From NCBI RefSeq assembly GCF_900156675.1, contig NZ_FTOH01000004.1:191820-255819 (forward strand): a stretch of DNA of 64,000 bases. The letters are read 5' to 3'. Positions 1-9,199 of the stretch are shown one piece after another. The DNA is from Thalassolituus maritimus (GTDB lineage Bacteria > Pseudomonadota > Gammaproteobacteria > Pseudomonadales > Oceanobacteraceae). The translations under genes and the position numbers were made by a program. Within the stretch, counting starts at the first letter, position 1, and each line of letters begins with the position of its first letter. The notes under the pieces were generated by a model that was not told the DNA's origin, searched no databases, and saw only the letters and a list, made by a program, of their open reading frames with translations.

Positions 1-983
1 AACAGAGCACCAGAAAGTGCAGACAGCCCGATCAGCCAGCGATGATCAGGACCAACGATCAGCCGTAACAGATGCGGGACTACTAAACCGATAAATCCGA
101 TCATTCCTGCGACAGCCACGCCAGCGCCGACCATCAGTGCTGCAGCAGCCAGTAAGGCACGCTTTTCCCGTTGTACTGGAAAACCCAGATGGCCCGCCAC
201 CTGCTCCCCCAGCAACAACGCATTCAGAATCCGGAAGCGACTCAGGCAATAGGCCAGAGGCGCTAGCACGAATACTGCACAGGCTGAAATCTCACGCCAG
301 CCACCGTTGGCCAGGCTTCCCATCGACCAGAAGGTCAAATCGCGCAGCTGTTGATCATCAGCGACGTAAGTCAGAATACCAGTGGCTGCACCAGCCAGCA
401 CATTGATAGCAATACCCGCTAACAGGAGCAGTGCGACCTGAGTTTCGCCATTGCGCGTGCCCAGCCGATAGATCACCATTGTTACTGCTAATCCACCCAC
501 AAATGCCGCCAGAGGCAATGCATAAGGCCCCGTAAGACCGCTCCAGCCCTGCAGCAGGCTACCGCTCAACACGATAACCGCCACGGCCGCAAATGCCGCG
601 CCGCTGGACACGCCTATCAGGCCCGGATCAGCAAGTGGATTGCGAAAGACGCCCTGAGTAACACATCCAGCCACTGCCAGTCCGGCGCCAACCACACAGG
701 CCAGCACCACGCGCGGCAGGCGCAGCTCACGGATTACCCAGTCCGCCGTACCAGCCGTCTCGGCACCGCTGAACAATAGCTTTGCGGAGGTGATGATCTC
801 GCCAGTACTGAAACTCATCGGGCCCGTCAACAGAGATACAACAATGGCCAAGAGCAGTGTGATACTCAACAAGATCGTTACCCAAGGCAGAGGCCTGAGC
901 AGCGGACGATCTACCGGCTCATGATCCGCTGCGTCACCTGCGCCCTTCACAGGCTCAATGCTGCTGCGCGCACTCATATCCAT
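1..983 (-). CDS. hmuU: Heme ABC transporter permease, FecCD family (partial)
   Basis: Inner-membrane permease of a heme ABC importer; it would pass heme from the periplasmic binding protein to the cytoplasm together with an ATPase encoded outside the window. The frame is open from an ATG at 983 to the left edge, so the C-terminus is missing. The translation shows an N-terminal cytoplasmic tail of about 35 residues, a first membrane helix (ITLLLAIVVSLL), then the FecCD signatures LRLPRV, VGAGLAVAGCVTQGVFRNPL and ADPGLIGVSSGAAF, with further hydrophobic segments. The start lies 7 nt after the hmuT stop, so the gene is in the same operon. The family call is firm; the heme substrate is inferred from the neighbouring genes. 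Confidence 0.92.
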   Translation of the reverse strand, partial: MDMSARSSIEPVKGAGDAADHEPVDRPLLRPLPWVTILLSITLLLAIVVSLLTGPMSFSTGEIITSAKLLFSGAETAGTADWVIRELRLPRVVLACVVGAGLAVAGCVTQGVFRNPLADPGLIGVSSGAAFAAVAVIVLSGSLLQGWSGLTGPYALPLAAFVGGLAVTMVIYRLGTRNGETQVALLLLAGIAINVLAGAATGILTYVADDQQLRDLTFWSMGSLANGGWREISACAVFVLAPLAYCLSRFRILNALLLGEQVAGHLGFPVQREKRALLAAAALMVGAGVAVAGMIGFIGLVVPHLLRLIVGPDHRWLIGLSALSGAL

Positions 984-990
984 GATGGCG

Positions 991-1872
991 TTACTCTGAT
1001 TCCGCCAGTTTGTTCAATGAAGGCTCCAGGGAAAGTTCAGACATGCCCTTGATGCCGGTATCCTGCGGATATAAAAGCGGTATCAACAAACTCAACGCCT
1101 GTGGCAGTCTCGGACCAAACCCCAGTACCAGACTGACATCCACTGTGTGAATCCGTTTCTGCTCAGCTGCGGGTGTATGCGCCAGTGTACTGGCTGTCAA
1201 AGCGCTGTTATCCGGACCGGTATGACCGATCAAAACCAACTCTGGCGCAGCCTGAACTGCCCCCTCAGCACTGATGGGCTTGTAGCCCTGGTGTTCAAAC
1301 GCATTATTTACGTTGAGCAATTCCAACAAAGCCTGTGCTCGGGTGCCCAGACCTGCAGCCATTAGTCCGCGACCCGACGTACCAAGCAGAAACAAAGTAC
1401 TCGGTGACTGATCTGGCAAGGCTGCCAACTCCTCTGTTGCAGCCTGCACAACCTTAGCAGCCAACTGCTCCGCCCTGGCACTAAGCGCCAGTGCGTCTCC
1501 CACCTGACGAATGCGGCTGGCCACACCTTCCAGGGTGTCGGGAGCGCTGATGCGTGCGACCTTAACTCCCGCCGCCTGCAACTGAGCGAATACGGGTTCT
1601 GGGCCTGCGTCGTGGCTGGCGATCACCAGGGTCGGGCGCAAAGCCAGAATACCTTCGGCGTTCAACTGCCGCATATAGCCAACCTGGGGTAGCTCCGTTG
1701 CGGCTTCCGGGAAACGACTTGTCGTATCAACGCCCACCAGCCGATGTTCCGCACCCAACGCGTAAACAATTTCTGTCAGGGCACCATCAACACTGACCAG
1801 ACGCTCAACCGCGCTGCTATGCAATGCCATCAGCAGCAGAACGGCTCCGCTCAAAAATTGCCGCATGCTCAT
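991..1872 (-). CDS. hmuT: Periplasmic heme-binding protein of ABC importer
   Basis: Substrate-binding protein that would receive heme in the periplasm and deliver it to HmuU. The 293-residue product has a signal peptide (MSMRQFLSGAVLLLMALHSS), then a class III binding-protein fold with the usual opening RLVSVDGALTEIVYALGAE and the helical backbone linker in the middle. Length is typical for HmuT/ShuT. The start codon overlaps the hmuS stop by four bases (ATGA), which implies translational coupling. The last residues are LAESE, 7 nt ahead of hmuU. Heme specificity is inferred from the operon rather than from a residue I can point to. Confidence 0.9.
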   Translation of the reverse strand: MSMRQFLSGAVLLLMALHSSAVERLVSVDGALTEIVYALGAEHRLVGVDTTSRFPEAATELPQVGYMRQLNAEGILALRPTLVIASHDAGPEPVFAQLQAAGVKVARISAPDTLEGVASRIRQVGDALALSARAEQLAAKVVQAATEELAALPDQSPSTLFLLGTSGRGLMAAGLGTRAQALLELLNVNNAFEHQGYKPISAEGAVQAAPELVLIGHTGPDNSALTASTLAHTPAAEQKRIHTVDVSLVLGFGPRLPQALSLLIPLLYPQDTGIKGMSELSLEPSLNKLAESE

Positions 1873-2930
1873 GCCACTACCTCGTTAACGTTTAACGGGT
1901 ATTTTTCTTCAAGGGATGCAACCAGCCCGCTCCACGCCGGATTCTCTGGCTGACCATTAACACGCTCACCAAACAACAAAGCCAGCTGTTCGTCGTTTTT
2001 GTCGAAAACCTCAAGAGAGGTGATGATGCCGTCGGACGTCGGTTTACGCACGACCCAGGCAGAGCCTATCTGGGTCGTATCAGCGTGCAGATTGAATCCT
2101 GGATCGAGCACATTAAACCAGGGGCCTGTGCGCTTAAGCACCTTCACTGGACCAGTGTGAATCTGAATGACCCCAGGACTGCCGACAAATACCATGATTG
2201 ACAGGGAATTTGCTGCTGCGCCATAAAGGGCGCCTTCGAACGCTTCGATATCGACCTGGCGCGCGTAATCGTCTCGTACCGCAGCGTAGGCCGTCGCGCG
2301 GTCAGTTTTGTGCTTTTTCAACAACGCCAGAAAGTGATGCACATCCTGCAGCTCGCCCCACTCCTGCTCCAGAGCAGCTACGTCAAGCGGTGCAGACTCT
2401 GTTTCCAAAGCTTCCTGCGCCGCGACCTCAACAGCAGTGTGTTGTTCTTCGCTGGCGAAATCATTCACCAGCTGCTGAAAGGCCGTCATGTCGGAGGTTC
2501 CACGAGCATAAATTTTATGCAAGGCCTGCCCGAATTGATCAAAAAACTGCAGGCTGCTGCGAGTGCCTGTCATGCTTTCCTCCTCAACCGCAAACGCACT
2601 GGCGAAACGATTAAAGAAGATCCGCAGATCTATGACGCCAAGAGCCAACCCCATATTCCCGTGAATGCTCAAGCCTTTGTATTGCCCGGTTTTCTCGTGA
2701 ACCATTGCGTTGTTACGCGTCAATGCCATCACTTCACCCAGCGCTTCGATACGCAACAATATCTCTTTTGGTTCATTGCGCAGACGCGTGACGCCGCGTC
2801 CGGTTTTAGTTGCCAGTAATTCAGCCTCACTGACACCCAGAATTTCCGCTGCATTGCGTATGCGCAGTGTTGGATTTTTATCTTTCAGTTCCTGCCAGCG
2901 CTCTGCCAGCTCCTGATACGCCTGATTCAT
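1869..2930 (-). CDS. hmuS: Cytoplasmic heme-degrading/trafficking protein HmuS
   Basis: HemS/ChuS/HmuS-family protein that handles heme after import and in several members breaks it open to release iron. The 353-residue length fits the duplicated two-half fold of the family. Visible family patches include RLRNEPKEILLRIEALGEVMALTRN in the first half (given here in pieces: RLRNEPKEIL, GEVMALTRN), GNMGLALG, FFDQFGQALHKIYARG, and in the second half NSLSIMVFVGSPGVIQIHTG and WFNVLDPGFNLH. It lies between the HmuY-like gene (23 nt gap) and hmuT (ATGA overlap), the usual order for Gram-negative heme loci. Confidence 0.93.
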   Translation of the reverse strand: MNQAYQELAERWQELKDKNPTLRIRNAAEILGVSEAELLATKTGRGVTRLRNEPKEILLRIEALGEVMALTRNNAMVHEKTGQYKGLSIHGNMGLALGVIDLRIFFNRFASAFAVEEESMTGTRSSLQFFDQFGQALHKIYARGTSDMTAFQQLVNDFASEEQHTAVEVAAQEALETESAPLDVAALEQEWGELQDVHHFLALLKKHKTDRATAYAAVRDDYARQVDIEAFEGALYGAAANSLSIMVFVGSPGVIQIHTGPVKVLKRTGPWFNVLDPGFNLHADTTQIGSAWVVRKPTSDGIITSLEVFDKNDEQLALLFGERVNGQPENPAWSGLVASLEEKYPLNVNEVVA

Positions 2931-2953
2931 AGGTAGCTCCTGAGTTAACCTCG

Positions 2954-4135
2954 TTATTCGCTGTCACTTGCCAGAACACGGAAGCGCAGTTCAGGGCTAC
3001 CTGATGCTCCCAGGCTGTAGTAATTACTGATCTGCAGCGTGTAGTTGGCAGCCGAGTCATCACTGTTATCGGCGTCGATGATGTAAGTACGGTAGTTTGG
3101 CCAGAGTTTGTGCTGCTCACTCAGGTTGTAGGCGTACCAGCTCTCCTCAGCGAAGAGACCTGCGCTGCTGTCCTTAGAATAGTGAGAAGCGATATTGCTC
3201 CCACCCACAGTAGTGGCGCTGGTGTAAGACGCGAGTGCGGTTGCATCGATAGCACCAAACACTGCGCCATTACCTGAGCCGAAAACACCGCCGTTCGTCC
3301 ACATATTGATTTCACGTAGAGTGAGGTCAACTTCGTATCTCAGCTCCCAATTTCCGCTGCTGCAGTCCACCGCCTGAGCACTGTCAAAATCAAGGCAAAG
3401 CAGGGTCTCATCCTCACCAAAACTGGCACTGAAACTCTGTTCCGTACCGGCGAACTGAGAAGTACCTGACGCCTGTGTCGTGTAGCGCACGGTGATGTCG
3501 GTGTAGCTAACGGCATCAAGAAACAGCTTGCTGTATGTCTCGCCATCGGCATGACGGATCAGGTAGCCCACTGTGGTGTCAGCACTGATCTGATGCGTCA
3601 TAAAGTTATAGCTATACCAGTCGCTCATAGCTGGCTCATTGCTGTCCTGCATGAACGTCAGGGTACTGGTGTCGTAAGGCGTGTCTAATGCAGTGGCTTC
3701 GATGTCAGCATCAGCATTCAGAAAAACATTGGCGTCAGCTGAGCCAGCCTCATCATAAAATTCGTCCTGAGCGTCGGCCAGCGCCACTGCAACATTGCCG
3801 CTACCGGAATCACCGCCGTTTACCTTTATTGCAGTTCGACGCAGAGCGATGTGCCATGCTGTGGAACTGTCAGCGGTACTGTCGTCAAGATCGAGCACTG
3901 TGGCATTGGCGAGATCCACATATACCCAGTCACTGTAGCTAGCGGCATTGACCTTCAGGGTCTCGTAGCTGGCATCCGTGGCGCCTGGTGATTCACTTTC
4001 GTCGCCAGGGGAGGATGTATCGCCACTGATATCGGCGCTGTCCTCACTATTGCTACTATCACCTCCACAGGCGGTTAATAACGCCAGAAAACTCGCGGTA
4101 AGTAACCACTGACTGATCTTCACTGTCTGCTTCAT
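2954..4135 (-). CDS. HmuY-family heme-binding lipoprotein with two HmuY-like halves
   Basis: Predicted surface or outer-membrane lipoprotein: signal peptide ending in a lipobox LTAC at Cys23, then an acidic Ser/Asp/Glu-rich linker to about residue 55. The rest resembles HmuY, which captures heme for a TonB receptor. The pattern occurs twice: about residues 60-215 has WVYVDLANATVLDLDD, TAWHIALRRTAIKVNGGDSG and WYSYNFMTHQI, while about 235-390 has LLCLDFDSAQAVDCSSGNW, LTLREINMWTNGG, GSGNGAVFG and WYAYNLSEQHKLWPN. Typical HmuY proteins have one such unit, so this is a tandem duplication. The gene sits 16 nt after the TonB receptor gene and belongs to its operon. Confidence 0.82.
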   Translation of the reverse strand: MKQTVKISQWLLTASFLALLTACGGDSSNSEDSADISGDTSSPGDESESPGATDASYETLKVNAASYSDWVYVDLANATVLDLDDSTADSSTAWHIALRRTAIKVNGGDSGSGNVAVALADAQDEFYDEAGSADANVFLNADADIEATALDTPYDTSTLTFMQDSNEPAMSDWYSYNFMTHQISADTTVGYLIRHADGETYSKLFLDAVSYTDITVRYTTQASGTSQFAGTEQSFSASFGEDETLLCLDFDSAQAVDCSSGNWELRYEVDLTLREINMWTNGGVFGSGNGAVFGAIDATALASYTSATTVGGSNIASHYSKDSSAGLFAEESWYAYNLSEQHKLWPNYRTYIIDADNSDDSAANYTLQISNYYSLGASGSPELRFRVLASDSE

Positions 4136-4151
4136 ATTTTCCCCAGTTTTT

Positions 4152-6266
4152 TCAGAATGAAAGGTTCAGGCCGACGTAGGGAAAGCGTCCCTCGGAGGGC
4201 CTTCGGTCGTATGAATCCGACGGATCACGGACGTTATCCGTCAGGTTATTAATGCCTCCGAACAACAGAAGGTCGGAGTAAAGGCGAAACCCGGTTTTCA
4301 GATCAACGCGAGCAATGGGCCGGGAATAAGACAAATCGCCGTCATCACTGATACCGGTCACCATGCCGTTCTGCCAGTCCAGCGTGAGCGTTGTGTCCCA
4401 GGCGTCTGTCCACTGCGCCGTCAGAAGACCTTTAATATGATGCGGAGCACGGTTAATCAGTGGTTGATCGGTGTCCAGATTGAGAGCTTTGAGCCAGCCA
4501 TAAGATAACCGTAGCGAAAGGGTTTCACCGCTGTATTGCGTGGCCATTTCAGCCCCTGTTGTTCTGGCATTTTGTATATTTTCATAGCGGTAAATCACCA
4601 CCTGGCCATTGTTAAGGCTTTCACCAGAATCCTCTGCTTCAATCAGATCGTACAGGCGGTTAAAAAAGGCGGAGGCCTCAATGTTCCAGCGCGATTGATC
4701 GGTAAAGTTCGCGGATAACTGAAAGCTTCTGGAGCTTTCTGGAGTGAGATCCGGGTTACCAAGTACCATGTAGCCGTTAACACTGTGGTCAAAAACGTAA
4801 TAGCGGTCTTTGAGATTGGGAACCCGGTAACCTGCTCCGAGAGATTCCCGCAGCTGGAGTTGCCATGTCTGCCCCAGCGGCAGACTCTGGCGACTGCTCA
4901 GGCCAGGAGATACATAACCGCCAAAGTCACTGTCGTTCTGAACCCGCACACCTGGCGCCCACTCCAGCGTGTTACCGTTATGCGATGTGCGCGTCGCCGT
5001 CAGGCTCGCAAAAGCTTCCAGGCTATCGCGACTGGCGCTTTCAACTTCTGGGGTCGAGACCCGGTAATAATCGCCATAAACTTCAACCACAGCATCAGCA
5101 GCAGCGCCTTCGTCGCTCAGCAATATCTCAGTTTTGTTCTGGCTCAGACTTTCGCCTGCCCCTTCGATTCCGGCGACCAACTGAAGGTCATGCCCCCATT
5201 TCTGGCCGAACGACTGTTGTCGCTGCGCCGACCATTTATGCTGATTGTAATCAGCCTCGCGCCACAAATTTCCGGCGGGAATGGTTGCGTCGTTATTCAA
5301 CTGAGCAGTGTCGTCGGTCTGATTCTCGGACAGGGCCTGTGCTTTCCATTCGCCATGGTTGTCAGCCAGAGCAAGCTCTCCGGTAAAGCGTGTTCTGTCG
5401 AGCTGTTCCGTTTTACTCCCTTTAAAACCAGCATTGGTCAGGCGACGATTCTCAAGGTCTTCCTCATATTTTTCTGCATTCAGTTGCCACTGCAGACGAC
5501 CTTCGGCTCTGCGATTGCTGACGCCTGCCTTATATTGGGTTTTAGTGCCGTCAAACCCCTGAGTCGGATACGTATCAGTATCAAGATCAAACTCGCTGCT
5601 GATACGGCGGTCGATCAGAGCCGTGACGGACACACCTGACACTTCAGTATGTCCGGATATCAGCGCATGACGCTGGGGGAGCACCTCAGACGACAACTCA
5701 CGATCCGATGAAAAACTTCCCGCCTGTAATGAAACACGACCACCGGTTTTCTCAGGAGCCTGGCGGGTAATGATGTTAATGACACCTCCCATTGCGGCAC
5801 TCCCATAGAGTGACGACGCCGCGCCTGGAATCACCTCAATCTGTTCAATATCGAGCGCGCCCAGTTGCGAGGTATCCACCGTCGAACCCGTCGTGGCCGA
5901 CACCGGCAGACCATCGACAAGAATCAGAACGCGATCGCCATTGAGCCCCTGGAGCTGAACTTCTTCACCGGTTTTCCCATGAATTTCACGTAGTTGAATC
6001 CCCGGAAGCATACGCAGAGCGTCACGAATATCGCGGCTATGTAACTTCTGAATTGTTTTAGATTCCATCACCAGAGTACGTACTGGTACGTCGGCCAAAG
6101 GAGAAGGCGCCCGAGTAGCTGTGACCACCATAGTACCCAGAGAGATAAGGGCTTCCTCAGGATCTACTCCTGAATGTTCAGAGGCGACACTGCTTACGCT
6201 GATAAAAGCCCAAACTAATAAATACCGACTCACCCGCACGCGACAGACCCCATACTGCATTTGCAC
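4152..6266 (-). CDS. hmuR: TonB-dependent outer-membrane heme receptor
   Basis: Outer-membrane gated barrel that would import heme using TonB energy. The 704-residue product starts with a signal peptide (core RYLLVWAFISVSSVASEH), then a TonB-box-like stretch TMVVTATR near residue 46, a plug domain (IRDALRMLPGIQLREIHGK, DRVLILVDGLP, IEQIEVIPGAASSLYGSAAM, GGVINIITR) and a beta-barrel ending in the aromatic signature YVGLNLSF with terminal Phe. It is the first gene of the heme operon and follows a Fur-like palindrome. The symbol is given by operon context; the barrel itself does not prove heme as substrate. Confidence 0.9.
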   Translation of the reverse strand: MQMQYGVCRVRVSRYLLVWAFISVSSVASEHSGVDPEEALISLGTMVVTATRAPSPLADVPVRTLVMESKTIQKLHSRDIRDALRMLPGIQLREIHGKTGEEVQLQGLNGDRVLILVDGLPVSATTGSTVDTSQLGALDIEQIEVIPGAASSLYGSAAMGGVINIITRQAPEKTGGRVSLQAGSFSSDRELSSEVLPQRHALISGHTEVSGVSVTALIDRRISSEFDLDTDTYPTQGFDGTKTQYKAGVSNRRAEGRLQWQLNAEKYEEDLENRRLTNAGFKGSKTEQLDRTRFTGELALADNHGEWKAQALSENQTDDTAQLNNDATIPAGNLWREADYNQHKWSAQRQQSFGQKWGHDLQLVAGIEGAGESLSQNKTEILLSDEGAAADAVVEVYGDYYRVSTPEVESASRDSLEAFASLTATRTSHNGNTLEWAPGVRVQNDSDFGGYVSPGLSSRQSLPLGQTWQLQLRESLGAGYRVPNLKDRYYVFDHSVNGYMVLGNPDLTPESSRSFQLSANFTDQSRWNIEASAFFNRLYDLIEAEDSGESLNNGQVVIYRYENIQNARTTGAEMATQYSGETLSLRLSYGWLKALNLDTDQPLINRAPHHIKGLLTAQWTDAWDTTLTLDWQNGMVTGISDDGDLSYSRPIARVDLKTGFRLYSDLLLFGGINNLTDNVRDPSDSYDRRPSEGRFPYVGLNLSF

Positions 6267-6291
6267 GGGAGTCTATACACAACGATATTTA

Positions 6292-6316
6292 AATGCAAAT
6301 CGTTCGTATTAGCATT
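6292..6316 (-). promoter_or_regulatory. Fur-box-like palindrome upstream of heme receptor
   Basis: A 25-bp interrupted palindrome with arms AATGCTAAT and ATTTGCATT (minus-strand reading; one mismatch between arms) around ACGAACG. It ends 26 bp before the receptor start codon. The A/T-rich arms and their spacing resemble a degenerate Fur box, which would give iron repression of the heme operon. Assignment is by similarity and position only. Confidence 0.55.
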
Positions 6317-6403
6317 GTATTTTAAGAGGATATTTTCATGGTACTTCGTTGTAAAGGCAGCGGATAACGTTACTATTGCGCGAGACAGACACACGAGTCG
6401 AAA

Positions 6404-7237
6404 GTGAGCAATAAAATGAATATCCAGACCATTCAGGACCGGGCAATCGCCCTCAAGAACAACCGCGCTTTTGAGCTGTTTGTGGTGGGGGTCATCATCA
6501 TCTCAGCGCTTCTCGTGGGGGCGAAAACCTACGCCATTCCGGATGCCGTATCACAGATGATCGTCTGGCTGGATGTCGGTATCACCTTCCTGTTTCTGTT
6601 TGAGATCATCGTCCGGTTTATTGCCGAACCGAATAAAAAGCGCTTCTTCCACAATGGCTGGAACGTCTTTGACACTCTGGTCGTGGTTGTCAGCCTGATC
6701 CCGATTGATAACAGCGATATGGCTCTGGTAGGCCGGCTTGTCAGGGTCTTCCGGGTGCTGCGTATGGTCTCGATCATCCCTGAGCTACGCATGCTGCTGA
6801 ACTCTCTGGTGCGTGCCTTGCCGCAACTCGGTTACGTTGTACTGTTGATGTTCATCATCTTTTATATCTACGCAGCCATCGGCGCCACCTTCTTTGCACC
6901 TATCAATCGCGAACTTTGGGGTGACATTACCATCTCTATGTTGACACTCTTCCGGGTGATGACCTTTGAAGACTGGACCGACGTTATGTACGAGACCATG
7001 AAGGTCTACCCTCTTTCGTGGAGTTTTTATCTGTCGTTCATTTTCTTCACCGCGTTCGCTTTCCTTAACATGGTGATCGGTATTGTCGTTAACGTGCTGG
7101 AAGATGAACACGCCAGAGAACGTGCAGAGAAAGACGAAGAAGAGGGCAACGCTTCCATGAATGATCTGCGTGACGAAATTCAGGAACTGAAGTCCATGAT
7201 TACGCGCCTTGAGCAACGCGGAAGCAGTAATCAGTAA
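6404..7237 (+). CDS. Voltage-gated cation channel, BacNav family, acidic selectivity filter
   Basis: Single-domain six-helix channel subunit that should form tetramers in the inner membrane. S1 begins about residue 22; S4 carries arginines at 111, 114, 117 and 120 in the every-third-residue pattern of voltage sensors. The pore has the filter T187-F-E-D-W-T-D193, and S6 contains LNMVIGIVVNVLE. The C-terminal 45 residues form an acidic neck and a heptad coiled coil (LRDEIQELKSMITRLEQ), as in BacNav channels. The filter differs from the sodium-type LESWS by extra acids at the fourth and seventh positions. Start is either GTG at 6404 or ATG at 6416, with no clear ribosome site for either. Confidence 0.88.
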   Translation: MSNKMNIQTIQDRAIALKNNRAFELFVVGVIIISALLVGAKTYAIPDAVSQMIVWLDVGITFLFLFEIIVRFIAEPNKKRFFHNGWNVFDTLVVVVSLIPIDNSDMALVGRLVRVFRVLRMVSIIPELRMLLNSLVRALPQLGYVVLLMFIIFYIYAAIGATFFAPINRELWGDITISMLTLFRVMTFEDWTDVMYETMKVYPLSWSFYLSFIFFTAFAFLNMVIGIVVNVLEDEHARERAEKDEEEGNASMNDLRDEIQELKSMITRLEQRGSSNQ

Positions 7238-7250
7238 ATATTGCACTTTT

Positions 7251-7292
7251 ATGACATGGAAATGACTTTCGAGGTCATTTCCGTCATATAAT
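7251..7292 (+). promoter_or_regulatory. Inverted repeat next to a -10-like TATAAT
   Basis: GGAAATGAC (7258-7266) and GTCATTTCC (7274-7282) form a perfect 9-bp inverted repeat with a 7-nt loop, flanked by further ATGAC/GTCAT. TATAAT follows at 7287-7292, about 70 nt before the Na/Pi cotransporter start. It could be an operator overlapping that gene's promoter, or a hairpin ending the channel transcript. There is no U-run, so the operator reading is slightly favoured. The spacing does not fit a Pho box. Confidence 0.4.
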
Positions 7293-7364
7293 CGCGCCCC
7301 TCATCGAGACTCTAAAGTCACCGACGGACCCAGTTCCATTGTCGCGACCGGATTCAGGTAAGGT

Positions 7365-9089
7365 ATGAACTACACTCTTTTCGACTTCCTCCAGCTCATC
7401 GGTGCCCTGGGCATCTTTATTTTTGGCATGAAGATCTTCAGTGAAGGCCTTCAGAAAGTGGCAGGAAGCCGCCTCAAGTCAGTGCTTAGCGGCATGACCC
7501 GAAACCGTGTTACCGGTGTACTCACCGGCTTCGCAACGACCACCATCACCCAGTCATCGACGACAACGACCGTGATGGCCGTGAGTTTCGTAAATGCCGG
7601 GCTCCTGACGTTCGTGGAATCTACAGGCGTGATTATGGGCGCGAATATCGGCACTACAGTGACCGCCTGGATCGTTGCGCTGTTTGGCTTCAAGATGAAG
7701 ATCACCCCCATCGCCATGGCAGTGATCGGTCTCTTCTTCGCGTTCCTGTTCTCTAAGAACAGCCGCTTACGCAACATCGCCGAGACCATGGTCGGCTTCG
7801 GTATTCTGTTTATTGGCCTTGAGTTCATCAAAAACGGCGTGCCTGACATTCGCAGTAACCCGGAGATACTCGAGTTCCTCGATATGTTCACTGGGTTCGG
7901 CTACGCCTCGCTGCTTATTTTTGTTGTCATTGGCACCCTGCTCACCCTTGTCATGCAATCATCTTCGGCGGCTACAGCGGTGACACTGGTTATGCTGTTT
8001 GAGGGCTGGATATCCTTTCCGCTGGCGGCTGCTATGGTGCTGGGGGAAAACATTGGTACCACAGTCACCGCCAACCTCGCCGCTATGGTGGGGAACGTGC
8101 ACGCCAAACGGGCAGCCCGCTTCCACCTGATATTCAATCTGATCGGGGTTGCCTGGATGTTGGCCGCCATTTATCCCGTCATGCACCTGATTGATATGGT
8201 GGTACAGAACTTCTCAACGGCACCGGTTTCTATTCTGAGCGATGCCCCGGAAGCCAGACCCAACGCAACCCTGGGCCTGTCGCTCTTCCATACTTCGTTC
8301 AACATCCTGAATGTCATCCTGCTGTTTGCCTTTATTCCTTATATCGTGCGCTTTATCGAACGCATTCTTCCGGAGACCGCAGGCGGGGCCGACGACTTCC
8401 GCCTGAAGTACATCAGTGCTGGCGTGATGACCTCTCCTGCACTAGCGCTGGAACAGGCCCAGAAGGAAGCTCAGCAGTTTGCCGGGATACTTAATCGTAT
8501 GCATGCTGACGTCGATGAACTTCTTTTCGACAGCAAGGCATCAAGATCCAAGCTGCTCAAACGCATCGCTGCGGCTGAAGAAGCCACAGACCAGCTGGAA
8601 ATCGAGATTTCCGACTACCTCGTCCGGGTCAGTGAGAACACCAATCTTGAGCACGACCTGACAGAGCGCATCCGCTTCCTCCAGACCATGATTAACGATA
8701 TGGAGCGTATCGCCGACATCTACTTCCAGATTTCGAAACTGTCAGAACGCCTTCATGAGGCACGAAGCCACTGGCCGGATGATGCCCGGGCTGACATGGT
8801 GCAGATGATGGAAGCCCTCAGAGCGGCTGTAGAGAATATGCAGCAAAGTGCCTCGATGGAGCCTTCGGAAGTCAGCCTGGAGCGCGCTATCAAGCTTGAA
8901 AATCGTATTGACGAGTTACGTGACTCTTTCCGTGACACCCACTTCGTCCGTCTCGAAAATGGCGACTACAGCCCCCGCGCCGGTGTGATTTTCATCGACG
9001 TTCTCAACCGTATAGAACGCATCGGCGATCATATCCTCAACGTCAATGAGTCTGCGGCGAACCACCGACTCAAAGCACAGCGCGTGTAA
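7365..9089 (+). CDS. Na/Pi cotransporter family protein with PhoU-like C-terminus
   Basis: Probable sodium-coupled phosphate transporter of the inner membrane. The N-terminal two thirds hold an inverted-repeat membrane domain with the paired Na/Pi motifs: ITQSSTTTT at about 61-69 with GANIGTTVTAW after it, and MQSSSAATAVT at about 197-207 with GENIGTTVTANLAAM after it. From about residue 360 the protein is soluble, helical and charged (AEEATDQLEIEISDYLV, IRFLQTMINDMERIADI, NRIERIGDHILNV), matching the PhoU-like helical bundle that caps many bacterial members. The 574-residue length is normal. Nothing nearby points to a phosphate regulon. Confidence 0.9.
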   Translation: MNYTLFDFLQLIGALGIFIFGMKIFSEGLQKVAGSRLKSVLSGMTRNRVTGVLTGFATTTITQSSTTTTVMAVSFVNAGLLTFVESTGVIMGANIGTTVTAWIVALFGFKMKITPIAMAVIGLFFAFLFSKNSRLRNIAETMVGFGILFIGLEFIKNGVPDIRSNPEILEFLDMFTGFGYASLLIFVVIGTLLTLVMQSSSAATAVTLVMLFEGWISFPLAAAMVLGENIGTTVTANLAAMVGNVHAKRAARFHLIFNLIGVAWMLAAIYPVMHLIDMVVQNFSTAPVSILSDAPEARPNATLGLSLFHTSFNILNVILLFAFIPYIVRFIERILPETAGGADDFRLKYISAGVMTSPALALEQAQKEAQQFAGILNRMHADVDELLFDSKASRSKLLKRIAAAEEATDQLEIEISDYLVRVSENTNLEHDLTERIRFLQTMINDMERIADIYFQISKLSERLHEARSHWPDDARADMVQMMEALRAAVENMQQSASMEPSEVSLERAIKLENRIDELRDSFRDTHFVRLENGDYSPRAGVIFIDVLNRIERIGDHILNVNESAANHRLKAQRV

Positions 9090-9099
9090 TCCCGAAAGG

Positions 9100-9127
9100 C
9101 AGTCTGTTCACTGCGGGGAACAGACTG
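9100..9127 (+). terminator. Hairpin after Na/Pi cotransporter gene
   Basis: CAGTCTGTTC (9100-9109) pairs perfectly with GAACAGACTG (9118-9127) over an 8-nt loop, 11 nt after the stop codon. There is no strong T-run, so it may be an imperfect terminator or an mRNA-stabilising hairpin. Confidence 0.5.
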
Positions 9128-9199
9128 TCGCTGAAATTACAGGAACCAACGACCTGTCTGGCTCTCTCACAGAGACATACTATCTGTGAGGAGCACATC

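Noticed and set aside
7251-7292. Pho box before the Na/Pi cotransporter
   Set aside because: The GTCAT repeats are 9 bp apart, not 11, and form an inverted repeat rather than tandem PhoB sites.
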